Below, piece after piece: positions 36,667-44,108 of a stretch of 64,000 nt of DNA (position 1 is the stretch's first letter; each line of letters starts with the position of its first letter). The notes beneath the pieces were generated by a model, which saw only the letters and a program-made list of their open reading frames with translations, was not told the origin of the DNA and did not search any database. Both the position numbers and the translations under genes were made by a program. The DNA lies in contig JAJCZZ010000063.1 in NCBI GenBank assembly GCA_029262115.1, forward strand, positions 62,001 to 126,000, given 5' to 3'. This DNA is from Gemmatimonadota bacterium. Lineage in GTDB: Bacteria; Gemmatimonadota; Gemmatimonadetes; Longimicrobiales; Gaopeijiaceae.

Positions 36667-37718
36667 CGCCGAACTCGGCCGGGCCCGCACAAGCCCTGCT
36701 TCTTCTCGTGCTCACCTCGTGCACGGCGGACAACGGACGGGCCGACACCGCCTCGGCCCGTTCGGACGTGCGCTTCGAGGTCCCGGAGCCCTTCTCTGGA
36801 TCGTGGTACAAGGGCAACACGCACACGCATACGACGGCGAGCGACGGGGACACGCCGCCGGACGAGGTGGCGCGCTGGTACCGGGACCACCGCTACGCGT
36901 TTCTGGTCCTTTCCGACCACAACACCTTCGTGGATCCCGAGAGTCTGGCGAACCTCACCAACTCGGCGTTCCTCCTCATTCCCGGGCAGGAGGTGACCTC
37001 CTCCTTCGACGGGACACCCGTTCACGTGAACGGGTTGAACCTGCCTGGACTCGTCGAGGCGCGGACGTCGCCGACCCTGGTCGGAACCGTGCAGGCAAAC
37101 GTCGACGCCGTTCGCGAGGTCGAGGGCGTCCCCCACATCAACCACCCGAACTTCCGGTGGGCCTTCGGTACGACGGAGCTGCGACAGGTCGAGCGCTATC
37201 GGCTGCTCGAGATCCACAACGGACATCCCCAGGTCCACAACCGGGGCGGTGGCGGCACGCCTGGCGTGGAGGCCGTTTGGGATTCCCTGCTGACGGACGG
37301 ACGCCGCGTCTACGGGATCGCCGTCGACGATGCGCACCACTTCCAGGGAGAGTTCGCGCCCGATCGTGCCAACCCGGGGCGAGGTTGGGTTTCGGTGAAC
37401 GCGCCGGAGCTCGAGCCTGGAGCCATCATGGAGGCGTTGGAGAACGGTCGCTTCTATGCGAGCGGCGGCGTGGAGCTGTCCGACATCGTGGTCTCGAACC
37501 GACGTATCGAAGTGCACATCGCCACACGAGACGACTTCCGGTACACGACCACCTTCGTCGGCGCAGGCGGGCGGGTACTGGGACGCTCGGTCGAGAACCC
37601 GGCCGTGTACGAACTGCACGACGACGTCAGCTACGTTCGGGCCCGGGTCGAGGACAGCATGGGATACGAGGCGTGGACGCAGCCCGTTTTCGTGCTTCCT
37701 GACACCATGATTCCGTAG
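36663..37718 (+). CDS. PHP-domain lipoprotein (CehA/McbA-like)
   Basis: A 351-residue protein with a lipoprotein signal (PAQALLLLVLTSC, lipobox LTSC). The polymerase-and-histidinol-phosphatase metal site is GNTHTHTTASDGDTPPDEVA, then VLSDHNTF, with further histidines in GVPHINHPNF and AVDDAHHF. These match CehA/McbA-like phosphoesterases, whose substrates include carbamates. The GTG start overlaps the stop of the M28 gene (GTGA), so the lipoprotein is coupled to that peptidase. It should face the periplasm. Confidence 0.85.
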   Translation: MTPNSAGPAQALLLLVLTSCTADNGRADTASARSDVRFEVPEPFSGSWYKGNTHTHTTASDGDTPPDEVARWYRDHRYAFLVLSDHNTFVDPESLANLTNSAFLLIPGQEVTSSFDGTPVHVNGLNLPGLVEARTSPTLVGTVQANVDAVREVEGVPHINHPNFRWAFGTTELRQVERYRLLEIHNGHPQVHNRGGGGTPGVEAVWDSLLTDGRRVYGIAVDDAHHFQGEFAPDRANPGRGWVSVNAPELEPGAIMEALENGRFYASGGVELSDIVVSNRRIEVHIATRDDFRYTTTFVGAGGRVLGRSVENPAVYELHDDVSYVRARVEDSMGYEAWTQPVFVLPDTMIP

Positions 37719-37730
37719 CCGGGGACGCAC

Positions 37731-38423
37731 GTGAGACAGACCCAGAGTCGGATCCCCGTCCTCCGCCTGGCGGTCACCGCCGCTTTTCTGCTCATGGCGG
37801 GCGCCATCGTGTGGTCGGCCTTCTGGGTGGGAGCCGACACGCCGTGGGGCAACGTGCTGGTCAACCTGGGCACCGAGACGTTCGGCATTGTCCTTACGGT
37901 CGCGGTGGTCGAATGGTTCTTCGAAAAGCGCCGGCATGCCACCCGGGGCCGTCAGCTCGCATGGGACGCCCTGCACGCAGTCGAGAGCGCGGTGTGGGTG
38001 TGGCAGGGCGGACCCCGCGAGCTGGAGACCGACGAACTATTGGGTATCCTGCGCGCGGTCGGCGAGGACGACCCGCTGCCCGACTTCACGGAGGGGCTGT
38101 TTCTCAACATCGGCACACGGAGCCGTCGGCTGCTGACGAACGAGCCGTACGCGGTCGAGGCCTTGCCCGGCTTCATGAACGCGCTGGAGGACCTGGGGCG
38201 GTTGAGTGCGATTCGTGATGGAAAAGCCAGGATGCCGGCGCGGAAAGTCGCCGACATCCTCGAAGAGGGTACACGGTCGCTCGCTCGCGCCCTCGGTCAG
38301 CCGACGGAGCGACATCTCGCCAGCCTTATCCGGTACCGTGATCCGTCCACCGAAGGTCAGGAGCGGCGCAACTTCGGCGAGCAGTCGGCGCAGTCGTTCC
38401 GGCCGCCGGAGCAGGTGATATAG
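37731..38423 (+). CDS. Small membrane protein of unknown function
   Basis: I do not recognise this 230-residue protein. It has two N-terminal helices (about 9-33 and 48-64, the second in GIVLTVAVVEWFF). A soluble helical domain follows (LAWDALHAVESAVWVWQGG, KVADILEEGTRSLARALG), and a short acidic tail. It starts with GTG 12 bases after the PHP gene and so is likely to be in its operon. The pattern of two helices and a cytoplasmic helical domain would suit a sensor or scaffold, but no family motif is visible. Confidence 0.7.
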   Translation: MRQTQSRIPVLRLAVTAAFLLMAGAIVWSAFWVGADTPWGNVLVNLGTETFGIVLTVAVVEWFFEKRRHATRGRQLAWDALHAVESAVWVWQGGPRELETDELLGILRAVGEDDPLPDFTEGLFLNIGTRSRRLLTNEPYAVEALPGFMNALEDLGRLSAIRDGKARMPARKVADILEEGTRSLARALGQPTERHLASLIRYRDPSTEGQERRNFGEQSAQSFRPPEQVI

Positions 38424-38484
38424 GGAGCGCGGCCGTGGCCTCGCTGCTCGTTGCACACCACCCCTGACCGAGGAAGCACAACCG

Positions 38485-39012
38485 ATGGCCAGACGCGTGT
38501 GGTTCAAGAGGACGTTTCCGCTCGGTCTTCCGACGTTCGCCCACCCCGAAGTCGTGGAACGCCTCCGCGGAACCCCGGCCCGGTTGGTCGAGCGCCTGAA
38601 CGGGCTGTCCAGGGAGCAGTCGGTCAAGCGCCCGGAGTCCGGCTGGTCGATTCAGGAGCAGGCGGGACATATGGCCGACCTCGAGCCGCTGTGGATCGGC
38701 CGAGTCGAGGACCTGCTCGAGAGAAAGGGCACGTTGCGCTCCGCCGACCTCGACAATCGGGCCACCTGGGAAGCGGAGCACAACCGGCGCCCCGCCGGGG
38801 ACATCCTCGACGAGTTCGGACGGCGGCGGCGCCGGTTCGTGGAGTTGGTGGAAGGCCTCGGCGAGAGAGATCTCGCCCGGACCGCCCTGCACCCGCGGCT
38901 ACGGCAGCCGATGAGCGTGGTGGATCTGTGCTACTTCGTGGCCGAACACGACGATCACCATCTGGCGACCATCACGGCACTCAGGAAGTCGGCGCATCTT
39001 GCGGGCACTTAA
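38485..39012 (+). CDS. DinB-family protein
   Basis: A 175-residue four-helix bundle protein. The metal-binding residues of the DinB/YfiT superfamily are visible: His62 in SIQEQAGHMADLEP, and the HDDHHLATI motif near the end. Members are putative metal-dependent transferases or bacillithiol/mycothiol-dependent enzymes; the substrate here is unknown. The typical GWSIQEQAGH element supports the call. It is 61 bp after the previous gene on the same strand, so is likely the last gene of the operon. Confidence 0.88.
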   Translation: MARRVWFKRTFPLGLPTFAHPEVVERLRGTPARLVERLNGLSREQSVKRPESGWSIQEQAGHMADLEPLWIGRVEDLLERKGTLRSADLDNRATWEAEHNRRPAGDILDEFGRRRRRFVELVEGLGERDLARTALHPRLRQPMSVVDLCYFVAEHDDHHLATITALRKSAHLAGT

Positions 39013-39097
39013 CGTCCCAATGGTCACCGGACTCTTGTGATCAGGACGCGGGTGGAGCAGCGTCGATTTGTGGACACAACGTACGCAGGAGGATGAG

Positions 39098-39847
39098 ATG
39101 ATGAGCATGAAGACCCTTGTATGCATCGGCGCCGTGGCGGCCCTCGCCGCATGCGAGGACGGGGTAGAACCGGAGATCTCCGACGAGATGGTCGCGGACA
39201 TGGCTCTCGTTGCCGCCGACGCTCTGCTGGAGGACGTATCCTTGATGACGTCCTCCTTCGGGTTCGCTCAAGGCGTGCATGGCGGCATACCGGGCGACGG
39301 GATCGGGACCGCCCGATCGGGAACCCGCTCGGCCACCTTTTTCGATGCATCCGGGAACGAGCAGGACGGCTACGATGCGGAAACGACCGCGTCGATCCAC
39401 TACTTCATGGAGTTCGAGCGGTCGGCGAACCGGGAATCATGGAGCGCGCTCATCTCGCGGACGCGGGACATGACCGTCAGCGGGCTCGAGGGTGCAGAGG
39501 CGACCCGGACCTTCAACGGGACGGGCACCGACATGGTGTCCCGTAGCCGCCATCTGGACGACGGTGACCGGAGCTACACGATGGACGGCGACTTCACGAA
39601 GTCCGATGTCGTCGTGCCGGTGCCCGGCTCTGATCCACGTTGGCCGCTCTCAGGCACGGTGCACCGCACCATGACGGTGACCCGCACCGGGACAGCGGAC
39701 GGGGACGCCACCCGCACCCTGGAAATGACCATCACTTTCGATGGCGACGAGACCGCGACCGCCGTTATCAATGGAGAGGTCATCGAAATCGACCTGTCAG
39801 CGCGCCACGGAGAAAACCCGATGCATGGGAGGCCGGCGGGGAGGTAG
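39098..39847 (+). CDS. Lipoprotein of unknown function
   Basis: A 249-residue protein that I cannot place in a family. The start follows AGGAGG and begins MMSMKTLVCIGAVAALAACE, a good lipoprotein signal with lipobox LAAC. The mature part is acidic and low in hydrophobic residues, with beta-strand patterns (RTMTVTRTGTADGDATRTLE). ATGs at 39101 and 39107 are also possible starts. It converges with the MerR regulator, with 28 bases between stops. Confidence 0.75.
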   Translation: MMSMKTLVCIGAVAALAACEDGVEPEISDEMVADMALVAADALLEDVSLMTSSFGFAQGVHGGIPGDGIGTARSGTRSATFFDASGNEQDGYDAETTASIHYFMEFERSANRESWSALISRTRDMTVSGLEGAEATRTFNGTGTDMVSRSRHLDDGDRSYTMDGDFTKSDVVVPVPGSDPRWPLSGTVHRTMTVTRTGTADGDATRTLEMTITFDGDETATAVINGEVIEIDLSARHGENPMHGRPAGR

Positions 39848-39850
39848 GCA

Positions 39851-39866
39851 GCCTCTCCCGGGAGGC
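39851..39866. terminator. Short hairpin between convergent genes
   Basis: GCCTC and GAGGC form a 5-bp stem around TCCCGG in the 28 bases between the lipoprotein and MerR stops. There is no thymine run; weak. Confidence 0.25.
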
Positions 39867-39875
39867 CGTCAGCGG

Positions 39876-40637
39876 CTAGTCGCCGGCGGCCTCCAGCGCG
39901 GCTCCGGCCGTACTCATGTACTCCCATAGGCCTTCGGGTAGCTCGATCCCGTGCGCCTGCATCATCTTTGGGGCGCCCTCCGTCTCGTAAAGGCGGCCCA
40001 AAGATGCGCGGACGCCGGCGTCGTCCCCCGTGAACTCTTCTACGAGGAGCTTCGCCTTTCGTGCGAGAGCGAGTACCTCGACGTCCGTCGGTTCGGCCCC
40101 CTCATCCATCGCGCGTCCGAAGTCCGCGAACAGTTCGGTCCACTCGTCCTGGGCGGAGCGCATTCGTTCGGGTCCCACCCGCTTGCCACGCTCTTCGAGC
40201 GCCGTCAACTGCTCGGGCGTATAGTACTGATCGACCCTCAGGCTCAATTCGATAGCCTGCGTCAGATCCGAAATAGACGGCGGCTGATCCGCCGCCACGC
40301 GCTCCTTGAGTCTCTCGAGCAACGCACAGAGACGAGCCTGTTCCGCCATTTCTTCGCGGATACGGCGTATGTGTAGGCTCACGGTGTGCTCGAAGGAGTA
40401 GACCCCCTGCTCGAGACACCTGGCTATATCGCCCAGCGACAGCCCGATTCGACGAAGGGAGGCGATCTGTTGGAGGCGACCTACTTCTTCCGCTCCGTAC
40501 AGCCGGTGACCGGACGACGTTCGCCCGGCCGGGCGTAGCAGCCCGATCTCGTCATAGTGATGAAGCGTTCGGACGGACAGCCCTGTGCGGCGAGCGAGGT
40601 CGCCTACCTTCAGGGTCTCGGTCGACTGTACGGTCAT
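39876..40637 (-). CDS. MerR-family regulator with TipAS-like C-terminus
   Basis: A 253-residue regulator. The MerR winged-helix domain is LKVGDLARRTGLSVRTLHHY, DEIGLLRP, HRLYGAEEVGRLQQI. A coiled coil follows, then a helical TipAS-type ligand domain (about 110-250) like those binding thiopeptides or other drugs. The start is the ATG at 40637: an in-frame ATG at 40679 would be upstream of the -10, and the promoter places the transcript start near 40672. The promoter is the MerR type described at 40678-40708, so it is probably self-regulated. No transporter gene is adjacent; the divergent neighbour is a DUF922 protein. Confidence 0.92.
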   Translation of the reverse strand: MTVQSTETLKVGDLARRTGLSVRTLHHYDEIGLLRPAGRTSSGHRLYGAEEVGRLQQIASLRRIGLSLGDIARCLEQGVYSFEHTVSLHIRRIREEMAEQARLCALLERLKERVAADQPPSISDLTQAIELSLRVDQYYTPEQLTALEERGKRVGPERMRSAQDEWTELFADFGRAMDEGAEPTDVEVLALARKAKLLVEEFTGDDAGVRASLGRLYETEGAPKMMQAHGIELPEGLWEYMSTAGAALEAAGD

Positions 40638-40677
40638 GGGAGTCGATTCATGGCGATGTCTGATGGGATGGCGCCTC

Positions 40678-40708
40678 ACGATAGCGCCTCACGTAACGTG
40701 AGGGTCAA
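40678..40708 (-). promoter_or_regulatory. MerR-type promoter with 19-bp spacer and palindrome
   Basis: On the minus strand TTGACC (40708-40703) and TATCGT (40683-40678) are separated by exactly 19 bases, the elongated spacing that MerR activators correct by bending DNA. The spacer contains CCTCACGT-A-ACGTGAGG (40687-40703), a perfect 8-bp inverted repeat. This is direct from sequence; binding by the neighbouring MerR protein is strongly inferred. Confidence 0.85.
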
Positions 40709-41393
40709 GGGGCGTCGGCGCGCAATCTCGCTTCCGGGGCGGGCAGGACCGTCCCTCGTGTTCGCCGTCCTCATGAGTTGGACTGCGGTACCCTCGATGC
40801 CCCTCACGGCGCAAGCGACCTCAGCCCACCCGGTACAGTTGGCCGGACGACCGATCGTGAACCCGGTCTACGCGAGTTCCGCGGCCACGGACGACGGGAT
40901 GCGCGTCCTCGTGAGCGTCGACCACCTGATTCTGCAGGCGGCGTCGTATCGGGGAGCCCGGCGCGAACTCGAACGCGTCGGCCCCCTCGCGGCGTCTGGA
41001 GAGTTGGCGAACGGTGTGACCGATTACGATCTCAATCCGCGCCTGAAGCCCCAGAGCGATGGGACCACCTGCCACGCAACGGCCGTGGTGGTTGATGTTT
41101 CCGTGCGGATACTCCTGCCCGAGTGGCTGGGGGCCTCTCTCGTTCCGGTAAAGCAGTACGATCGGTGGCGGACCTTCATCACCACGCTGACCTCCCACGA
41201 GAACGCGCATCGCGATGTCACCATCCGCGCAGCCGAAACGTTGCGGGCCCGACTCGCCGACCTCTCCGAGCCAACGTGCCCGCGACTCATCCGGAAGGTG
41301 GAGCGGACGATGCATACGGCGCGGGCCGAACTCGATGCCGCCCACGCCGCCCTTGACCGGGCCGACGCCACGGCGGTGGCCGTTCGTTGGTGA
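40698..41393 (+). CDS. DUF922 secreted zinc protease-like protein
   Basis: A protein of about 231 residues with a signal peptide (KGRRRAISLPGRAGPSLVFA, cleaved near AQA). The DUF922 domain has TTCHATAVVVDVSVRILLPEW, a Trp-Phe helix, and the zinc motif SHENAHRDV (HExxH). It is a predicted secreted protease whose substrate is unknown. The start is uncertain: the GTG at 40698 lies inside the MerR palindrome and has no ribosome site, while the ATG at 40650 follows GGGAG but would begin inside the 5' region of the MerR transcript. A GTG at 40758 would lose the charged N-terminus. Confidence 0.75.
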   Translation: MRVKGRRRAISLPGRAGPSLVFAVLMSWTAVPSMPLTAQATSAHPVQLAGRPIVNPVYASSAATDDGMRVLVSVDHLILQAASYRGARRELERVGPLAASGELANGVTDYDLNPRLKPQSDGTTCHATAVVVDVSVRILLPEWLGASLVPVKQYDRWRTFITTLTSHENAHRDVTIRAAETLRARLADLSEPTCPRLIRKVERTMHTARAELDAAHAALDRADATAVAVRW

Positions 41394-41453
41394 CCGCCGG
41401 GCCCCCCGGGCGATGTTCGTCGCTCCCAGGGGGCCCGCTCCGATCAACGTGGC

Positions 41454-43811
41454 TCAGTTCGAGGGCCTCGTGATCTCGTAGTCGACGGGTGGCTCCGCGC
41501 CGAGGAGGTGCTCGACGAAGTAGTCCCATCGCCGACGAATAAAGTACGGTTCGTTCAGCCCATGTGCCCGATTCGGCGCCATGATCAGATCGAAGTTCTT
41601 GTTCGCTTTGATCAGCTCATCGACGAGCTGGATGGTCATGGCGGGGTGGACGTTGTCGTCCATGTCGCCGTGCATGAGGAGAAGCTTGCCGCGGAGCCCT
41701 TCCACGTGGGACTTGTTGGCCTCCTCGGCGAAGTTCGTCTCGCCGGTCTTTTCGTCGCGCGTGAGCTCCCCCTGATACTTCTCCGACCAGTAGATGTTGT
41801 AGGTCGCGTTGTCGTGGTTGCCGGCGCCGGCCACGCCGACCTTGAAGAACTCGGGCCAGCGGAACATCGCGTCCGCCGTGGCGAAACCGCCTCCTGAATG
41901 CCCATAGATGCCGACGCGGTCGATGTCGATGAATGGGTAGCGCGCACCGAGCTGCTGGATGGCGGTGACGTGGTCCGGAATACCGTTGTCGTTGAAGTCG
42001 CCGTAATAGGCATCGTGGAACGCCTTCGAGCGGAACGGCGTGCCCATATGGTCGAGTTGGATGACGACGAAGCCGAGCTGGGCCAGCGCGAAGTCCTCAC
42101 CGCCGCCTCTGAAATTCCAACTGCGACCCACCGAACCGACCTGAGGGCCCGGATAGATGTGGGTGATGATCGGGTACTTCTTGCTCGGGTCCAGATCAGG
42201 CGGCAAGTAGAGCAGTCCGTACAGATCGGTCACACCGTCCCGTGCCTTCACGGTGAAGACCTCGGCCGGCTTGAAGTCCAACTCCTCGGTCAATCGTGAG
42301 ATGTCGGCCTCTTCCAGCGTCATGACGGTGCGCGCATCCGGAACCGCGCGCACGACGGTCACAGGGGGCGCGTCGATCGGCGAGTAACGGTCCACGAAGA
42401 AGCGGCCGTCCGGAGCGAAGTCGATATCGTGGTGACCGGCCTCAGGAGTGAGTAGTGTCACTCCGGAGCCGTCGACGTTCACGCGATAGAGGTGGGAGAA
42501 GTACGGATTGCGATCGCCTTCCCGTCCCCGCGCCGTAAAGTAGATCTGCCCGCGGGCTTCATCGACATGGCGCACCATGTCCACCATCCACGGTCCGGAG
42601 GTGAGTTGGCGCTTGCTCTCGCCGTCGGGACCGAGAAGATAGAGATGACCCCAGCCGTCGCGCTGGGACCACCACAGCACATCGCCTGAATCGAAGACAT
42701 ACCACTGGGCCGGGGTCAAACGGGCGCCGTGGGACATCTCCACGTAGGTCTTGCCCGACTCGTGCGCCAGGACACGAGAGCTTCCTGTATTGGCGTCGAC
42801 GGCCGTCAACCACATGTCCTTGTAGCCGCGGTTCGTGGAGGACACATACAGCGTGGACCCGTCGTCGCTCCAAGCGGAGTCCGGTGTCGAGCCCGTAAAG
42901 GAGGTCTGCAGCGGTCGCGCCGGAAAGTCCACGTCGACGTTCGACACCATGCGAGGGAGTGCGACCTGCAACCCGCCATCGCCTTCGGTATCACTGATCG
43001 TTCGCGCGACCTCCAACGTGATGACGTTCACCCCCGGATTGGGAATGATGGAGTCACCCGGAAGCGCGTAGGGCGCCGAGTAGTGGACGGGCCGCTGGGA
43101 CGTCATGGAGATGTAGTGGTGGTGCTCCACATCCCGCTCGTCCTGTCGAGCGACGGCGATTCTCCGCGAGTCCGGCGACCAGCGAAGGTTGGGACGACGT
43201 GGGGTCTTGTTGCGGATCTGGTTGGGACGCGGCGCGGAGAGCCCGTAGGCCCAGAATTCTTCGCCGTCGTTCGTAATCCGAACCGAGTCGCCACCCCCCT
43301 TCGGCCTCACCCAAAGGTCGTACTCGACGACGAAGGCCTCCCACCGATCGTCCGGAGACGCGACGTAGCTGCGCTCGTCGGGCAGGGTGTCTCCGACCAT
43401 GCAGGTATACTGGACGATGTCGCACTCGAACCGTTTTTTGCGAGCCTTGAACTCGATCGATCGTGGCTCGTCGACAAAGTCGAAGTCGCTGAACGGGAGC
43501 TTGGTGCCCACGTAGGACGTGTCGTCCGCAAGCGACATCGCCGCCGCGATCCGATGGTGATCGAACAGGGGCGTCTTCGACGTACGGGTCGGGTCGACCA
43601 GGACGAACTCGTTGCCCTCGCCAAGCTTGTTCCGGTACCAGAACCGGGTCCCGTCTTCGAGCCACTCCGGGTTCACCTGGTCCCCTGAGACCATTCGAGA
43701 CGTGTGCCAGTTCAGGAACCGCTCGGCGCGGTTGTAGTCCACCTCCTGGGCACCGAGGTACCCGGGCACGATCACCAACGCCGTAAGAATCGAGGCGATG
43801 CAACGCTTCAT
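41454..43811 (-). CDS. Secreted dipeptidyl peptidase IV-like S9 peptidase
   Basis: A 785-residue secreted serine peptidase. The start at 43811 has AAAGGAG and begins MKRCIASILTALVIVPGYLG, cleaved at LGA before Gln. The N-terminal eight-bladed propeller is of the DPPIV type. The alpha/beta-hydrolase domain has Ser639 in YGHSGGG, the Asp in HGDMDDNVH, and the His in NRAHGLNEP. It removes dipeptides from oligopeptides outside the cell. The frame upstream of this start is open far back but has no family similarity. It diverges from the ADOP permease at 44109. Confidence 0.94.
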   Translation of the reverse strand: MKRCIASILTALVIVPGYLGAQEVDYNRAERFLNWHTSRMVSGDQVNPEWLEDGTRFWYRNKLGEGNEFVLVDPTRTSKTPLFDHHRIAAAMSLADDTSYVGTKLPFSDFDFVDEPRSIEFKARKKRFECDIVQYTCMVGDTLPDERSYVASPDDRWEAFVVEYDLWVRPKGGGDSVRITNDGEEFWAYGLSAPRPNQIRNKTPRRPNLRWSPDSRRIAVARQDERDVEHHHYISMTSQRPVHYSAPYALPGDSIIPNPGVNVITLEVARTISDTEGDGGLQVALPRMVSNVDVDFPARPLQTSFTGSTPDSAWSDDGSTLYVSSTNRGYKDMWLTAVDANTGSSRVLAHESGKTYVEMSHGARLTPAQWYVFDSGDVLWWSQRDGWGHLYLLGPDGESKRQLTSGPWMVDMVRHVDEARGQIYFTARGREGDRNPYFSHLYRVNVDGSGVTLLTPEAGHHDIDFAPDGRFFVDRYSPIDAPPVTVVRAVPDARTVMTLEEADISRLTEELDFKPAEVFTVKARDGVTDLYGLLYLPPDLDPSKKYPIITHIYPGPQVGSVGRSWNFRGGGEDFALAQLGFVVIQLDHMGTPFRSKAFHDAYYGDFNDNGIPDHVTAIQQLGARYPFIDIDRVGIYGHSGGGFATADAMFRWPEFFKVGVAGAGNHDNATYNIYWSEKYQGELTRDEKTGETNFAEEANKSHVEGLRGKLLLMHGDMDDNVHPAMTIQLVDELIKANKNFDLIMAPNRAHGLNEPYFIRRRWDYFVEHLLGAEPPVDYEITRPSN

Positions 43812-44108
43812 CGTATCTGCTCCTTTCCGTCGTCCAGTTGCGTCAGCGTCGAGTCGTGGCCACTCGGAGCGGCGACCGGTCGACGATGCATCAGGGCCGG
43901 GGAATGTAGGAGCCGGTGCCGGACGGGGACACCGGGCACGGAAGCGTCCAGGGGGTCGGCTCCGGAACTCGCCTCCGCCGGTGGGGGGGCTTCGGTCCGA
44001 CATCGTGTGAGATCGAGCATCGTCATTCGGGAGACTAAACCCGGATGGGTGGCATGCCCGTCTTTTTACCGTGGATGATCCGACCGCACCATCGTGGAGG
44101 GAGGAGCT

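Noticed and set aside
44046-44068. Terminator-like GGCATGCC palindrome with CTTTTT upstream of the ADOP permease
   Set aside because: The stem is only four base pairs on itself and no plus-strand gene ends before it.
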